A stretch of 64,000 nt of DNA from Duganella sp. Root336D2 (GCF_001425005.1 NZ_LMDB01000039.1:186001-250000); one strand, 5' to 3'; counted from the first letter of the stretch, positions 17,553 to 26,688 are shown. Translations and numbers: made by a program. Notes: generated by a model not told the origin, from the sequence alone.

Positions 17553-18617
17553 TTAAAGACCGCCGGTAACTTTATGCGCCTTGATGAATTTGATGATGCC
17601 GTCATTCCCGGTATCCCGGCGCACGATACCATCACGCCACAGCTTGTGAAGATGGGCCAGCGCCTCGCCCAATGCGAAGCTGAGCTGGTGGGCATCGAGT
17701 GGCCGACGGAACATGATTGGTACTATCTCAGCGGCAGAACACGGCTGGCCGCTACAGGCGGCGAGCACCTCGGCCAGGCGGGCTTCATGGTGATCGCGCA
17801 ACTGCTTGATGCGGGTGTGCAGGCCGCGGAACGGGCGGCCGTGCGATGGCAGGACCAGCACATCGTCCGGCAGGCTGGCAAATCGCTCGAGCGAGTCGAG
17901 GTATTGCTGCAACGGGTTGCCTTCCGGCTCGACGGCAAATACCGAAACGTTGGTGGAGATGCGCGGCAGGACCATGTCGCCGGAAATCAGCACATTGAGC
18001 TGTTCGCAATACAGCGCCGCGTGCTCCGGCGAGTGGCCAGAACCCGTAATCACGCGCCAGCTGCAGCCACCGGCCGGGATCGACTGGCCGTCCAGCAGCC
18101 GGACATAGGAAGCCGGTACCGAGGGCACGAGCGATGGGTAATAGCTCTTCCGCGAACGCATCTTTTCCAGCATGTCGGGGTCGGCCAGCCCGTGGCGCTC
18201 GAAGTGCGGCACGGCAGAAGGGCCGTCCACACCCGGCAGGGCCGCCGACATCATGCGCGCGAAGGCATATTCGCCGGTCGTCATCCAGAGCGAAACGCCG
18301 AAGCGCTGGCACAGCCAGTCCGCCAGCCCGACGTGGTCAGGATGACAGTGAGTAGCCACTACACGCTGCAAGGGCTGGCCCGCCAGCGGCCCGGCCAGCA
18401 CGGCATTCCAGGCCTGCTTGCTGGCATCGAGCGCCACGCCGCAATCAACCGCGCTCCAGCCGCCTTCTTCGCGCAGCAGCCACAGGTTGATATGGTCGAG
18501 GGCGAACGGCAAAGGCAGCCGCATCCACGCCACGCCAGGCGCGACTTCGAGCACCGTGCCACTGTCCGGCAGGGTGTCGCCAAATGGGTAGTCAAGCTGG
18601 GATTCGAGCGGGTTCAT
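17553..18617 (-). CDS. MBL-fold metallo-hydrolase divergent from liuR
   Basis: 354 aa from the ATG at 18617. The zinc motif H90-C-H92-P-D94-H95 (ATHCHPDHVG) is intact, followed by SGHSPEHAALYC, ISGDMVLPRIS and LPSHGRPF. The order is that of glyoxalase II-like and lactonase-like hydrolases. A C-terminal winged-helix-like part (EALAHLHKLWRDGIVRR) resembles that of LACTB2-type proteins. The substrate is unknown. A thioester from branched-chain acyl metabolism is possible, because the gene shares a 48-base promoter region with liuR that holds a LiuR-type site. Confidence 0.85.
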   Translation of the reverse strand: MNPLESQLDYPFGDTLPDSGTVLEVAPGVAWMRLPLPFALDHINLWLLREEGGWSAVDCGVALDASKQAWNAVLAGPLAGQPLQRVVATHCHPDHVGLADWLCQRFGVSLWMTTGEYAFARMMSAALPGVDGPSAVPHFERHGLADPDMLEKMRSRKSYYPSLVPSVPASYVRLLDGQSIPAGGCSWRVITGSGHSPEHAALYCEQLNVLISGDMVLPRISTNVSVFAVEPEGNPLQQYLDSLERFASLPDDVLVLPSHGRPFRGLHTRIKQLRDHHEARLAEVLAACSGQPCSAAEIVPIMFRRPLDAHQLSFALGEALAHLHKLWRDGIVRRDTGNDGIIKFIKAHKVTGGL

Positions 18618-18630
18618 GGCGTACAATAGA

Positions 18631-18647
18631 TTGACGTTACGTAAACG
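18631..18647. promoter_or_regulatory. Candidate LiuR operator between the MBL gene and liuR
   Basis: TTGACGTTACGTAAACG lies between the divergent starts at 18617 and 18666. It shares the ACGT(T)TACGT-AACG pattern with the sites before liuA and liuB. Its placement would let LiuR control both itself and the MBL hydrolase. Confidence 0.6.
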
Positions 18648-18665
18648 GAAGATCCATTGTAAGCC

Positions 18666-19070
18666 ATGCCGACCTACACCATCACCGAACTGGCCCGCGA
18701 GTTCGACATCACCCCGCGCGCCATCCGTTTCTATGAAGACCAGGGCCTCCTGGCGCCGTCGCGCGAAGGCGCCGGCGGCCGCAACCGCGTGTATACGCCG
18801 CGCGACCGCACCCGCCTCAAGCTGACCCTGCGCGGCAAGCGCATCGGCCTGTCGCTGAGCGAAATCAAGAGCCTGGTCGACATGTATGAGTCGCCAAAAG
18901 ATACTGAAGCCCAGATGAACCGCTTCCTGGGCGTGCTGTCGCAGCACCGTGAGACGCTGGAACAACAGCGCGAAGACATCGATATGTCGCTGCAGGAGAT
19001 CGCCACCCACGAGGAAGAGTGCAGGCGCCTGCTGGCTGCACTTGCCGAAAAGCAAACTACGGCCGGCTGA
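18666..19070 (+). CDS. liuR: MerR-family regulator of leucine/isovalerate degradation (LiuR)
   Basis: 134 aa. The MerR winged helix is at about 4-70 (TYTITELAREFDITPRAIRFYEDQGLL, then the wing with RNRVYTPRDRTRLKLTLRGKRIGLSLSEI). A coiled coil spans about 85-125 (LSQHRETLEQQREDIDMSLQEIATHEEECRRL region). No metal-binding Cys pair is evident; LiuR proteins respond to CoA metabolites instead. It is placed directly before liuA and has matching palindromes at its own promoter, at liuA and at liuB, which supports the name. Confidence 0.88.
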   Translation: MPTYTITELAREFDITPRAIRFYEDQGLLAPSREGAGGRNRVYTPRDRTRLKLTLRGKRIGLSLSEIKSLVDMYESPKDTEAQMNRFLGVLSQHRETLEQQREDIDMSLQEIATHEEECRRLLAALAEKQTTAG

Positions 19071-19071
19071 G

Positions 19072-19106
19072 TTGACGTTTACGTTAACGTAAGTCAGGCG
19101 TATCAT
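19072..19106 (+). promoter_or_regulatory. liuA promoter with LiuR-type palindrome
   Basis: The perfect 14-bp palindrome TTACGTTAACGTAA (19079-19092) is preceded by TTGACGT. It overlaps a possible -35 TTTACG (19078-19083), with a -10 TATCAT at 19101-19106 and a 17-base spacer. An AGAGGAAG ribosome-binding site precedes the liuA ATG at 19142. The overlap of operator and -35 suits control by LiuR. Confidence 0.6.
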
Positions 19107-19141
19107 TTGCGCTTCAATACCCAACACCAATAGAGGAAGAC

Positions 19142-20326
19142 ATGCTCCATCTGCCAGGCCTGACCTTTGACCACGGCGAAGACATCGCCGCCCTGCGCGA
19201 AGCGGTACAGCAGTTCGCCGCCGCCGAGATCGCCCCGCGCGCCGCTGAAATCGACCGCACCGACCAGTTCCCGATGGACCTGTGGCGCAAGATGGGTGAG
19301 CTGGGCCTGCTGGGCATTACCGTCTCCGAAGAATACGGCGGCGCCAATATGGGCTACCTGGCCCACATCATCGCGATGGAAGAGATTTCCCGCGCTTCCG
19401 CCTCGGTCGGCCTGTCGTACGGTGCGCACTCCAACCTGTGCGTCAACCAGATCAAGCGTAACGGCACCGAAGAACAGAAGAAGAAATACCTGCCGAAGCT
19501 GATCTCCGGCGAGCACGTGGGTGCGCTGGCCATGTCCGAGCCGAACGCCGGTTCCGACGTGGTGTCGATGAAGCTGCGCGCCGACTTCAAGGGCGACCGC
19601 TGGGTCCTGAACGGCACCAAGATGTGGATCACCAACGGCCCGGACGCCGACACCCTGGTGGTATACGCCAAGAATGACATCGAAGCCGGCCCGCGCGGCA
19701 TGACCGCCTTCCTGATCGAGAAGGGCTTCAAGGGCTTCTCCATCGCCCAGAAGCTGGACAAGCTGGGCATGCGCGGCTCCCACACCGGCGAGCTGGTGTT
19801 TGAAGACTGCGAAGTGCCGGCCGAGAACGTGCTGGGCGGCCTGGGCAAGGGCGTCAACGTGCTGATGTCCGGCCTGGACTTCGAGCGCACCGTGCTCTCC
19901 GGCGGCCCGCTGGGCATCATGTCGGCCTGCATGGACGCCGTGGTCCCTTACATCCACGACCGCAAGCAGTTCGGCCAGCCGATCGGCGAATTCCAGCTGA
20001 TGCAGGGCAAGCTGGCGGATATGTACTCCACCATGATGGCTTGCCGCGCTTACGTCTACGCCGTCGGCCAGGCCTGCGACCGCGCCACTTCGCCGGAGCA
20101 AGTGCGTGCACTGCGCAAGGACGCCGCCGGCGCCATCCTGTACTCGGCCGAGAAGGCAACCTGGATGGCTGGCGAAGCAATCCAGACCCTGGGCGGCAAC
20201 GGCTACATCAACGAGTACAGCGTTGGCCGCCTGTGGCGCGACGCCAAGCTGTACGAAATCGGCGCCGGCACCAGCGAGATCCGCCGCATGCTGATCGGCC
20301 GCGAACTGTTCGCCGAAACCAAGTAA
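19142..20326 (+). CDS. liuA: Isovaleryl-CoA dehydrogenase
   Basis: 394 aa, the usual length. It oxidises isovaleryl-CoA to 3-methylcrotonyl-CoA in leucine breakdown, passing electrons to ETF. The acyl-CoA dehydrogenase segments YGAHSNLCVNQI, AMSEPNAGSDVVSMK and NGTKMWITNGPDAD are present. Glu248 in SGLDFERTVLSGGP sits where isovaleryl-CoA dehydrogenases carry the catalytic base, unlike other members that have it near the C-terminus (here YEIGAGTSEIRR, with Gly). It is first in a five-gene rightward operon under the LiuR-type palindrome. Confidence 0.95.
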   Translation: MLHLPGLTFDHGEDIAALREAVQQFAAAEIAPRAAEIDRTDQFPMDLWRKMGELGLLGITVSEEYGGANMGYLAHIIAMEEISRASASVGLSYGAHSNLCVNQIKRNGTEEQKKKYLPKLISGEHVGALAMSEPNAGSDVVSMKLRADFKGDRWVLNGTKMWITNGPDADTLVVYAKNDIEAGPRGMTAFLIEKGFKGFSIAQKLDKLGMRGSHTGELVFEDCEVPAENVLGGLGKGVNVLMSGLDFERTVLSGGPLGIMSACMDAVVPYIHDRKQFGQPIGEFQLMQGKLADMYSTMMACRAYVYAVGQACDRATSPEQVRALRKDAAGAILYSAEKATWMAGEAIQTLGGNGYINEYSVGRLWRDAKLYEIGAGTSEIRRMLIGRELFAETK

Positions 20327-20349
20327 GCGAACATCGCCGCAAGGCCGCC

Positions 20350-22173
20350 ATGATCCACGCCGCCTTCCCCAAGCTGCTGTCGTCGCAGATCGCGTTCGAC
20401 ATCGCGCGCACCATCCGCGAGGGGTTCGACAAGCACTACCGCCTGTTCCGCCAGGCGGCGCAGGCGGCCAAGCGGCATTTCGAGCAGGGCGACTGGGCGG
20501 TGGCCCAGGTCGCGGCGCGCGAACGGATCGACTTTTACGACAAGCGCGTGCAGGAATGCGTGCAGATGCTGGAGGACGAGTACGATCCGTCCGAGCTGAC
20601 CGATGAAGTGTGGCGCGAACTCAAGCTGCACTACATCGGCATGCTGTCCGGCCACAAGCAGCCGGAGTTGGCGGAGACCTTTTTCAATTCCGTGTGCTGC
20701 AATATCCTGCACCGCTCCTACTTCCACAACGAGTTCATTTTCGTGCGCCCGGTGGTGTCGACCGAGTACATCGATACCGAAGAAGTTGCGCCCACCTACC
20801 GCGTGTATTACCCGGGCCAGGATGGCCTGACCTTCACGCTCAAGCGCATCGTCACCAACTTCCAGCTCAACACACCGTTCGCCAACCTGTCGCGCGACGT
20901 GGCGCTGGTGGAAGAACGGCTGTCCGACCTGTTCGGCGAACCGGAGCCGAATGCGCAGATCCAGGTCCTTTCCAGCCTGTTCTTCCGCAACAAGGGCGCC
21001 TACATCGTAGGGCGCGCCATCAACGGCAGCCGCGAGTTGCCTTTCGTGGTGCCGATCCTGCACAACAAGAACAGGCAACTGGTGCTGGATGCGGTGCTGA
21101 CGGAGCAGCAGGATATCGTGCTGCTGTTCTCCTTCACGCGCGCCTACTTCCTGGTCGATATGGAAGTGCCATCGGCCTACGTGCAGTTCCTGCGCAACCT
21201 GCTGCCGCTGAAGCCGCGCAGCGAGATCTACACCATCCTTGGCCTGCAGAAGCAAGGCAAGAATGCCTTCTACCGCGACTACCTGCAGCACCTGAAGCAC
21301 TCGTCCGACCTGTTCGCGATTGCGCCCGGCATCCGCGGCCTGGTGATGCTGGTGTTCGCGCTGCCGTCCTTCCCCTACGTATTCAAGGTGATCAAGGACT
21401 TCTACCCGGCGCCGAAGGAAACCACGCGCGAGCAGATCAAAGGCAAATACCTGCTGGTGAAACACCACGACCGGGTGGGCCGCATGGCAGACACGCTGGA
21501 ATACTCCAACGTCGCCTTCCCGCGCAACCGCTTCAGCGAAGAGCTGGTGATGGAGCTGAAGCACTTCGCCCCTTCGCTGATCGAGGAAGAAGGCGACCAG
21601 CTGGTGATCAAGCACCTGTACATCGAACGCCGCATGGTGCCGCTGAACATGTTCCTGTCGCACGCCGATGAGGTGGGCGACGAAGCGGCGCTGGAGCACG
21701 GCATCGTCGAATACGGCAACGCCATCAAGGACCTGGTGGCCGCCAATATCTTCCCGGGCGACATGCTATACAAGAATTTCGGCGTCACCCGTCATAAGCG
21801 TGTCGTTTTCTACGACTACGATGAAATTGAATACCTCACGGACTGCAACTTCCGTGTGATTCCGGCGCCGCGCAACGAGGAGGATGAAATGTCCGCCGAG
21901 CCGTGGTACCCCATCGGAAAGCACGACGTGTTCCCCGAGCAGTTCGACAAATTCTTGCTGGGGAACGCGAACATCCGAAAATACTTTATGAAGCACCACG
22001 CCGAACTGCTCTCGCCCCACTGGTGGGCCAGGAAAAAAGAGCTGATCGCCAGTGGCGTCATTGAGGACGTGTTCCCGTATCCCCAGCACGTCCGTTTCCG
22101 CAACCGAGATTCGCTGCCCGAGGCGGCGAAGCAAGCAACACCTTCCCTTTTGGAGACCTTTGAAAATGAATGA
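20350..22173 (+). CDS. aceK: Isocitrate dehydrogenase kinase/phosphatase
   Basis: 607 aa from the ATG at 20350. AceK switches isocitrate dehydrogenase off by phosphorylation and on again, steering isocitrate into the glyoxylate shunt. The segment APGIRGLVMLVFALPSFPYVFKVIKDFY around 325-350 holds the ATP-binding lysine. The YDYDEIEYLTDCNFRVIPAPR segment near 490-515 is also characteristic. It starts 23 bases after liuA and overlaps the next gene by 8 bases, so it is embedded in a leucine-degradation operon rather than beside aceA/aceB. Confidence 0.96.
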   Translation: MIHAAFPKLLSSQIAFDIARTIREGFDKHYRLFRQAAQAAKRHFEQGDWAVAQVAARERIDFYDKRVQECVQMLEDEYDPSELTDEVWRELKLHYIGMLSGHKQPELAETFFNSVCCNILHRSYFHNEFIFVRPVVSTEYIDTEEVAPTYRVYYPGQDGLTFTLKRIVTNFQLNTPFANLSRDVALVEERLSDLFGEPEPNAQIQVLSSLFFRNKGAYIVGRAINGSRELPFVVPILHNKNRQLVLDAVLTEQQDIVLLFSFTRAYFLVDMEVPSAYVQFLRNLLPLKPRSEIYTILGLQKQGKNAFYRDYLQHLKHSSDLFAIAPGIRGLVMLVFALPSFPYVFKVIKDFYPAPKETTREQIKGKYLLVKHHDRVGRMADTLEYSNVAFPRNRFSEELVMELKHFAPSLIEEEGDQLVIKHLYIERRMVPLNMFLSHADEVGDEAALEHGIVEYGNAIKDLVAANIFPGDMLYKNFGVTRHKRVVFYDYDEIEYLTDCNFRVIPAPRNEEDEMSAEPWYPIGKHDVFPEQFDKFLLGNANIRKYFMKHHAELLSPHWWARKKELIASGVIEDVFPYPQHVRFRNRDSLPEAAKQATPSLLETFENE

Positions 22174-23365
22174 CCCAATCGTAATCGTTGGCGCAGCCCG
22201 TACCCCAATGGGTGCCTTCCAGAGCGACTTCGCCAGCCTGAGCGCCAATGACCTGGGCGCGGTAGCCATCAAGGCCGCCGTCGAACGCGCAGGCATCAAG
22301 CCGGAAGCTGTCGAACACGTCTACTTCGGCAACTGCCTGATGGCGGGCCAGGGCCAGGCTCCTGCACGCCAGGCTTCGATCAAGGCCGGCCTGCCGGTAT
22401 CCGCCGGCGCCGTGACCCTGTCCAAGATGTGCGGCTCCGCCATGCAGGCGGCGATCTTCGCCTACGACGCCCTGGCGGCCGGCAGCGCGGAAGTGATCGT
22501 GGCCGGCGGCATGGAGTCCATGACCAACGCCCCTTACCTGGTTCCCAAGGCACGCGGCGGCTACCGCATCGGCCACGGCATGATGTTCGACCACATGATG
22601 TACGACGGCCTGGAAGACGCCTACACGCGCGACGCCAAGACCGGCGCCGGCCGTTCCATGGGCACCTTCGCCGAACAGTGCTCCGCTGCCTACAAGTTCA
22701 CCCGCGAAGCGCAGGACAACTTCGCCATCGAATCCGTCAAGCGCGCGCAGGCAGCGCAGGCATCCGGCGCCTTCAACTGGGAAATCACGCCGGTGACCGT
22801 ATCCGGCCGCGCCGGCGACGTGGTGATCGACAAGGATGAAGGCCCGCTGAAAGCCAGGATCGAAAAGATCCCGGCGCTGAAGCCGGCCTTTGCCAAAGAC
22901 GGCACCATCACCGCCGCATCGTCTTCCTCGATCAACGACGGCGCTGCCGCACTGGTCATGATGCGCGAATCCACCGCCAAGAAGCTGGGCGCCAACGTGA
23001 TCGCCAAGGTCACCGGCCACGCCACCAACTCCCTTGTGCCGGAACAGTTCACCACCGCTCCAGTGGGCGCGATCCAGAAGCTGCTGGCCAAGACCGGCTG
23101 GAAAGTCAGCGACGTTGACCTGTTCGAGATCAATGAAGCCTTCGCCGCCGTGCCAATGGCAGCGATGCACGACCTGGACATCCCGCACAGCAAGGTCAAC
23201 GTGCACGGCGGCGCCTGCGCCCTGGGCCACCCGATCGGCGCCACCGGCGCGCGCATCATCACCACCCTGATCGGCGCACTGAAAGCCAAGGGCGGCAAGA
23301 AGGGCGTGGCAGCGCTGTGCATCGGCGGCGGCGAGGCCACCGCCATGGGCATCGAGCTGGTGTAA
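22166..23365 (+). CDS. Acetyl-CoA C-acyltransferase (thiolase)
   Basis: 399 aa from the ATG at 22166, which overlaps the aceK end by 8 bases. Catalytic residues are Cys89 (SKMCGSAMQ), His355 (ALGHPIGATGAR) and Cys385 (LCIGGGEA). The profile fits an acetoacetyl-CoA thiolase, which would split the acetoacetyl-CoA made at the end of leucine breakdown into two acetyl-CoA; a beta-ketothiolase of fatty-acid oxidation is the alternative. AceK immediately upstream would tune use of the resulting acetyl-CoA. Confidence 0.92.
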   Translation: MNDPIVIVGAARTPMGAFQSDFASLSANDLGAVAIKAAVERAGIKPEAVEHVYFGNCLMAGQGQAPARQASIKAGLPVSAGAVTLSKMCGSAMQAAIFAYDALAAGSAEVIVAGGMESMTNAPYLVPKARGGYRIGHGMMFDHMMYDGLEDAYTRDAKTGAGRSMGTFAEQCSAAYKFTREAQDNFAIESVKRAQAAQASGAFNWEITPVTVSGRAGDVVIDKDEGPLKARIEKIPALKPAFAKDGTITAASSSSINDGAAALVMMRESTAKKLGANVIAKVTGHATNSLVPEQFTTAPVGAIQKLLAKTGWKVSDVDLFEINEAFAAVPMAAMHDLDIPHSKVNVHGGACALGHPIGATGARIITTLIGALKAKGGKKGVAALCIGGGEATAMGIELV

Positions 23366-23370
23366 GCAGG

Positions 23371-24039
23371 ATGGCGCTGGCACTCGTTATCGGCGCCTCG
23401 CGCGGCATCGGCCTGGAACTGGTTCGCCAGTACCTGGCCGACGGCTGGCGCGTGATCGCCACGGCCCGCAGCAAGGAAGATGTCGCCATGCTGGCCGAAA
23501 TGGGTGCCGAAGCCCATAAGCTGGATGTAACAAACCTGGAAGCCGTGGCCGGCATGGGCTGGAAACTGGATGGCGAAGAGCTGGACGTCGCCATCCTGAA
23601 CGCCGGCGTGTATGGCCCGCGCAGCGACGGCTTTCCGATGCAGGCGGATTTCGACTCCGTCATGCACATCAACGTGCTGTCGGCAATGCGGCTGCTGCCG
23701 ATCATCGCGCCGCTGGTGTGCGCGGGACGCGGCAAGCTGGCGGTGATGTCGTCGCGCATGGGTTCCCTCAGCGAGCGCCAGGGTTCCACCGGCTCGCTGT
23801 ACCGCGCCAGCAAGGCCGCGCTGAACTCCGTGCTGGTCGACACCGCACACCAGTTCGGCCCGCAGGGCGCCACTTGCGTGGCCTTGCACCCGGGCTGGGT
23901 GCGCACCGATATGGGCGGCGCCGGCGCCGCGCTGGCGGTTGAAGAAAGCGTGCGCGGACTGCGCAAGGTGCTGGCCGAACTGCCAGCGTCCGAACAAGCC
24001 GTCTACCGAGACTATGACGGTTCACCTATTGGCTGGTAA
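23371..24039 (+). CDS. Short-chain dehydrogenase/reductase
   Basis: 222 aa from the ATG at 23371, 5 bases after the thiolase. The NAD(P)-binding motif is GASRGIGLEL at 8-17, NAG is at AILNAGVYG, and the catalytic Ser and Tyr-x-x-x-Lys are seen in VMSSRMG and YRASKAALN. The class resembles C-factor-like and other atypical SDRs. The substrate is unknown. Its operon position suggests a role linked to acyl-CoA or ketone metabolism. Confidence 0.85.
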   Translation: MALALVIGASRGIGLELVRQYLADGWRVIATARSKEDVAMLAEMGAEAHKLDVTNLEAVAGMGWKLDGEELDVAILNAGVYGPRSDGFPMQADFDSVMHINVLSAMRLLPIIAPLVCAGRGKLAVMSSRMGSLSERQGSTGSLYRASKAALNSVLVDTAHQFGPQGATCVALHPGWVRTDMGGAGAALAVEESVRGLRKVLAELPASEQAVYRDYDGSPIGW

Positions 24040-24048
24040 AACTAAAAC

Positions 24049-25176
24049 ATGATCCTCAACGAACAACACGAAATGATCCGCGACGCGCTGCGCGCGTTTT
24101 CGCAGGAGCGCCTGGCGCCCAACGCAGCACGCTGGGACAAGGAACACCACTTCCCGAAAGAAGAGCTGAAGGAGCTGGCGGCGCTGGGCGCCTTCGGCGT
24201 CGCCGTGCCGGAAGAACTGGGCGGTGCGGGCCTCGATTACGTGTCGCTGGCCCTGGTACTGGAAGAAATCGCGGCCGGCGATGGCGGCACATCGACTGTG
24301 ATCTCCGTGAACAACTGCCCGGTGTGCAGCATCGGCATGATGTACGCCAACGAGCAGCAGAAGCAGCAGTGGCTGCGCCCACTGGCGCAAGGCGAGATGC
24401 TGGGCGCCTTCGCCCTGACCGAGCCGCACACCGGCAGCGATGCCGCCGCCCTGCGCACCACCGCAACCCGCGATGGCGACGACTACATCATCAACGGCAC
24501 CAAGCAGTTCATCACTTCCGGCAAGCATGCCGACGTGGCGATCGTGTTTGCCGTGACCGACAAGGCAGCCGGCAAGAAGGGCATCAGCGCGTTCTGGGTG
24601 CCGACCAACACCGCGGGCTATATCGTGGCCGGCATCGAACACAAGATGGGCCAGCACTCGTCCGACACCGCCCAGATCCTGTTCGAAAACTGCCGCGTAC
24701 CGGCAGCGAACATGATCGGCGAAGCGGGCCAGGGCTACAAGATCGCCCTGTCCGGCCTGGAAGGCGGCCGTATCGGCATCGCCTCGCAATCGGTTGGCAT
24801 GGCGCGTTCCGCGTTTGAAGCGGCCCTGAAGTACGCGCGCGAGCGCGAATCCTTCGGCAAGCCGATCTTCGAGCACCAGTCGGTGCAGTTCAAGCTGTCG
24901 GAAATGGCGATGCAGCTGGAAGCGGCGCGCCAGCTGATCTGGCACGCCGCCTCGTTGAAGGACGCTGGCCAGCCCTGCCTGAAAGAGGCGGCGATGGCCA
25001 AGCTGTTCGCCTCCGAGATGGCGGAACGGGTCTGCTCCGACGCGATCCAGATCCACGGCGGCTACGGCTACACCGCGGACTTCCCGGTGGAACGCATCTA
25101 CCGCGACGTGCGCGTGTGCCAGATCTACGAAGGTACCAGCGACATCCAGAAACTGCTGATCGCCCGCGCGCTGTAA
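24049..25176 (+). CDS. Acyl-CoA dehydrogenase (short/branched-chain type)
   Basis: 375 aa. Segments FALTEPHTGSDAAAL, NGTKQFITSGKHAD and ERESFGKPI are typical. The catalytic Glu is in the C-terminal ICYEGTSDIQ-like position (QIYEGTSDIQKLL), as in butyryl- and 2-methylacyl-CoA dehydrogenases. It may oxidise isobutyryl- or 2-methylbutyryl-CoA from valine or isoleucine, or short fatty acyl-CoA. It follows the SDR by 9 bases and closes the liuA operon. Confidence 0.92.
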   Translation: MILNEQHEMIRDALRAFSQERLAPNAARWDKEHHFPKEELKELAALGAFGVAVPEELGGAGLDYVSLALVLEEIAAGDGGTSTVISVNNCPVCSIGMMYANEQQKQQWLRPLAQGEMLGAFALTEPHTGSDAAALRTTATRDGDDYIINGTKQFITSGKHADVAIVFAVTDKAAGKKGISAFWVPTNTAGYIVAGIEHKMGQHSSDTAQILFENCRVPAANMIGEAGQGYKIALSGLEGGRIGIASQSVGMARSAFEAALKYARERESFGKPIFEHQSVQFKLSEMAMQLEAARQLIWHAASLKDAGQPCLKEAAMAKLFASEMAERVCSDAIQIHGGYGYTADFPVERIYRDVRVCQIYEGTSDIQKLLIARAL

Positions 25177-25224
25177 GGCAGCGGGCCCCCGGCCAGGAGC
25201 TCAGCCAGGAGCCGCTTCACAAAA

Positions 25225-25250
25225 TGTATCGCTTTGTCGGATTTCAAGTG
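25225..25250 (+). promoter_or_regulatory. Motif shared by the rstA and rstB promoters, copy 1
   Basis: TGTATCGCTTTGTCGGATTT begins this site, 56 bases or more before the rstA ATG. It closely resembles the sequence before rstB at 28181-28209 (TGTACGCTTTTTGTCGGAAA). A common site upstream of both separated partners suggests binding by the RstA-like regulator itself. Confidence 0.45.
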
Positions 25251-25305
25251 CATATATGCCATGTGCTTGTAGCTCTTATAAAATGTCCGCCATAAGGAGA
25301 AAGAC

Positions 25306-25986
25306 ATGGTTCAAGTGATGTTGGTGGAAGACGATGAGCGCCTGGCCGAGCTGGTCACCGAGTACCTGGCGGGCTACGAGTTCAAGGTCGACGTGGTGCC
25401 GCGCGGTGATGAGGCCCTGCCGCGCTTCAAGGCAGCCAATCCCGACGTCGTGGTGCTGGACCTGATGTTGCCCGGCATGGACGGCATGAAGGTCAGCCAG
25501 CAGATCCGCGACATCAGCGACGTGCCGATCCTGATCATGACCGCGCGCGAGGACTCCTACGACGAGGTGTCGCTGCTGGAACAGGGCGCCGATGATTTCA
25601 TCAACAAGCCGGTACAGCCGCGCGTGCTGCTGGCGCGCCTGCGCGCGTTGCTGCGCCGCCGCCAGGGCAAGTCGGAAGTGGACCAACTGGCCTTTGGCCA
25701 ATTAAGCATTGCCACCAGCGACCGTTCGGTCACCTGGCGCGGCCAGCCTTGCCCGCTTTCGAACACCGAGTACAAGCTGCTGCTGGTGCTGGCGGAATCG
25801 GCCGGCACGGTGCTGTCGCGCGATGCGCTGCTGAAGACCATGCGCGGCATTGAATTCGATGGGCTGGACCGCTCGATCGATAACTCGATTTCGAAACTGC
25901 GCCGCAAGTTCGACGATACGGATGGTGAGAAAATCAAGACCGTCTGGGGCGAAGGGTACCTGTTCTCGCCGTCGGCCTGGAATTAA
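25306..25986 (+). CDS. rstA: RstA-like OmpR-family response regulator
   Basis: 226 aa. The receiver domain has E8-D9-D10, Asp52 (LDLMLPGMDG) and Lys101 (INKPVQPR). The C-terminal DNA-binding domain includes LSNTEYKLLLVL, RSIDNSISKLRRKF and VWGEGYLFSP. The ribosome-binding site AAGGAGA precedes the ATG. The expected partner kinase lies 2.3 kb downstream on the same strand (28251), with three opposite-strand genes between. Confidence 0.88.
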   Translation: MVQVMLVEDDERLAELVTEYLAGYEFKVDVVPRGDEALPRFKAANPDVVVLDLMLPGMDGMKVSQQIRDISDVPILIMTAREDSYDEVSLLEQGADDFINKPVQPRVLLARLRALLRRRQGKSEVDQLAFGQLSIATSDRSVTWRGQPCPLSNTEYKLLLVLAESAGTVLSRDALLKTMRGIEFDGLDRSIDNSISKLRRKFDDTDGEKIKTVWGEGYLFSPSAWN

Positions 25987-25992
25987 AGCAGC

Positions 25993-26688
25993 CTATTCAA
26001 ACAGCGGGGCAATCGCCAGCGGCGTATTCTGGCTGACGACCTGGCCCTGCGCCGACCAGTCGGCGAAGCGGTAAGTCGCGGTGCGGTAAGTACCGAGCGT
26101 TTCGCCGTCAAAGGCCGGCCCGTCCACCACGGGCAGCGGCGCTTCCCGCGGTCCATACTTCGCCTGCACCAGCGCATCCGCGCGATTGCCGAACACAAAC
26201 CGCACGCCGCCGCACTTCTTCGAACCATATGAGGCATCGATGTAGCGCTGGTAAGCCAGCGCCTGCTCGCACGCCGCCTGCAGGTCGGCCGATTCGTAAA
26301 TGCCATCGTTGCGCGCAATGATCGTGACGCGCGGGGCAAAGCGGTAGCCGGCCATACGGCGGTTCAGCGCCAGCACGGCGTTATCGTCATAAGCAGCCTT
26401 CAGCAGCGGGAACACGGCGCGCCCGGTGGCGTCGAGCGGCAGGTTAAGCTGGGTATTCTTGCCGGTCAGCGTCAGGTGCAAGCCTTCCAGCGACGACGAA
26501 GGATCGCGCGGCCTGACTTCGTAATGGATCTGCAGGAAGTTCTTCGGCTTGCCGTATTTGGCGAACACCACCATCTGCTTATAGGCGTCGCGATAGCTGA
26601 CCCACTCCTCCTGCGCCTGGGCGGCGCAGGACACCACCGCCAGGCATACAGCCGGCAGCGTGGTGCGGAGCAAGGTCAGGGTTTTCAT
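25993..26688 (-). CDS. Secreted protein of unknown function next to mipA
   Basis: 231 aa with a signal peptide ending CAAQA before QEEWVSYRD. The body has GLHLTLTGKNTQLNLPLD followed by FPLLKAAYDDNAVLALNR, which suggests a periplasmic beta-sandwich; two Cys (AACEQAL and KKCGGVRF) could form a disulphide. I recognise no family with confidence. Its ATG overlaps the mipA stop (TGATG), so the two are translationally coupled and probably work together in the envelope. Confidence 0.75.
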   Translation of the reverse strand: MKTLTLLRTTLPAVCLAVVSCAAQAQEEWVSYRDAYKQMVVFAKYGKPKNFLQIHYEVRPRDPSSSLEGLHLTLTGKNTQLNLPLDATGRAVFPLLKAAYDDNAVLALNRRMAGYRFAPRVTIIARNDGIYESADLQAACEQALAYQRYIDASYGSKKCGGVRFVFGNRADALVQAKYGPREAPLPVVDGPAFDGETLGTYRTATYRFADWSAQGQVVSQNTPLAIAPLFE

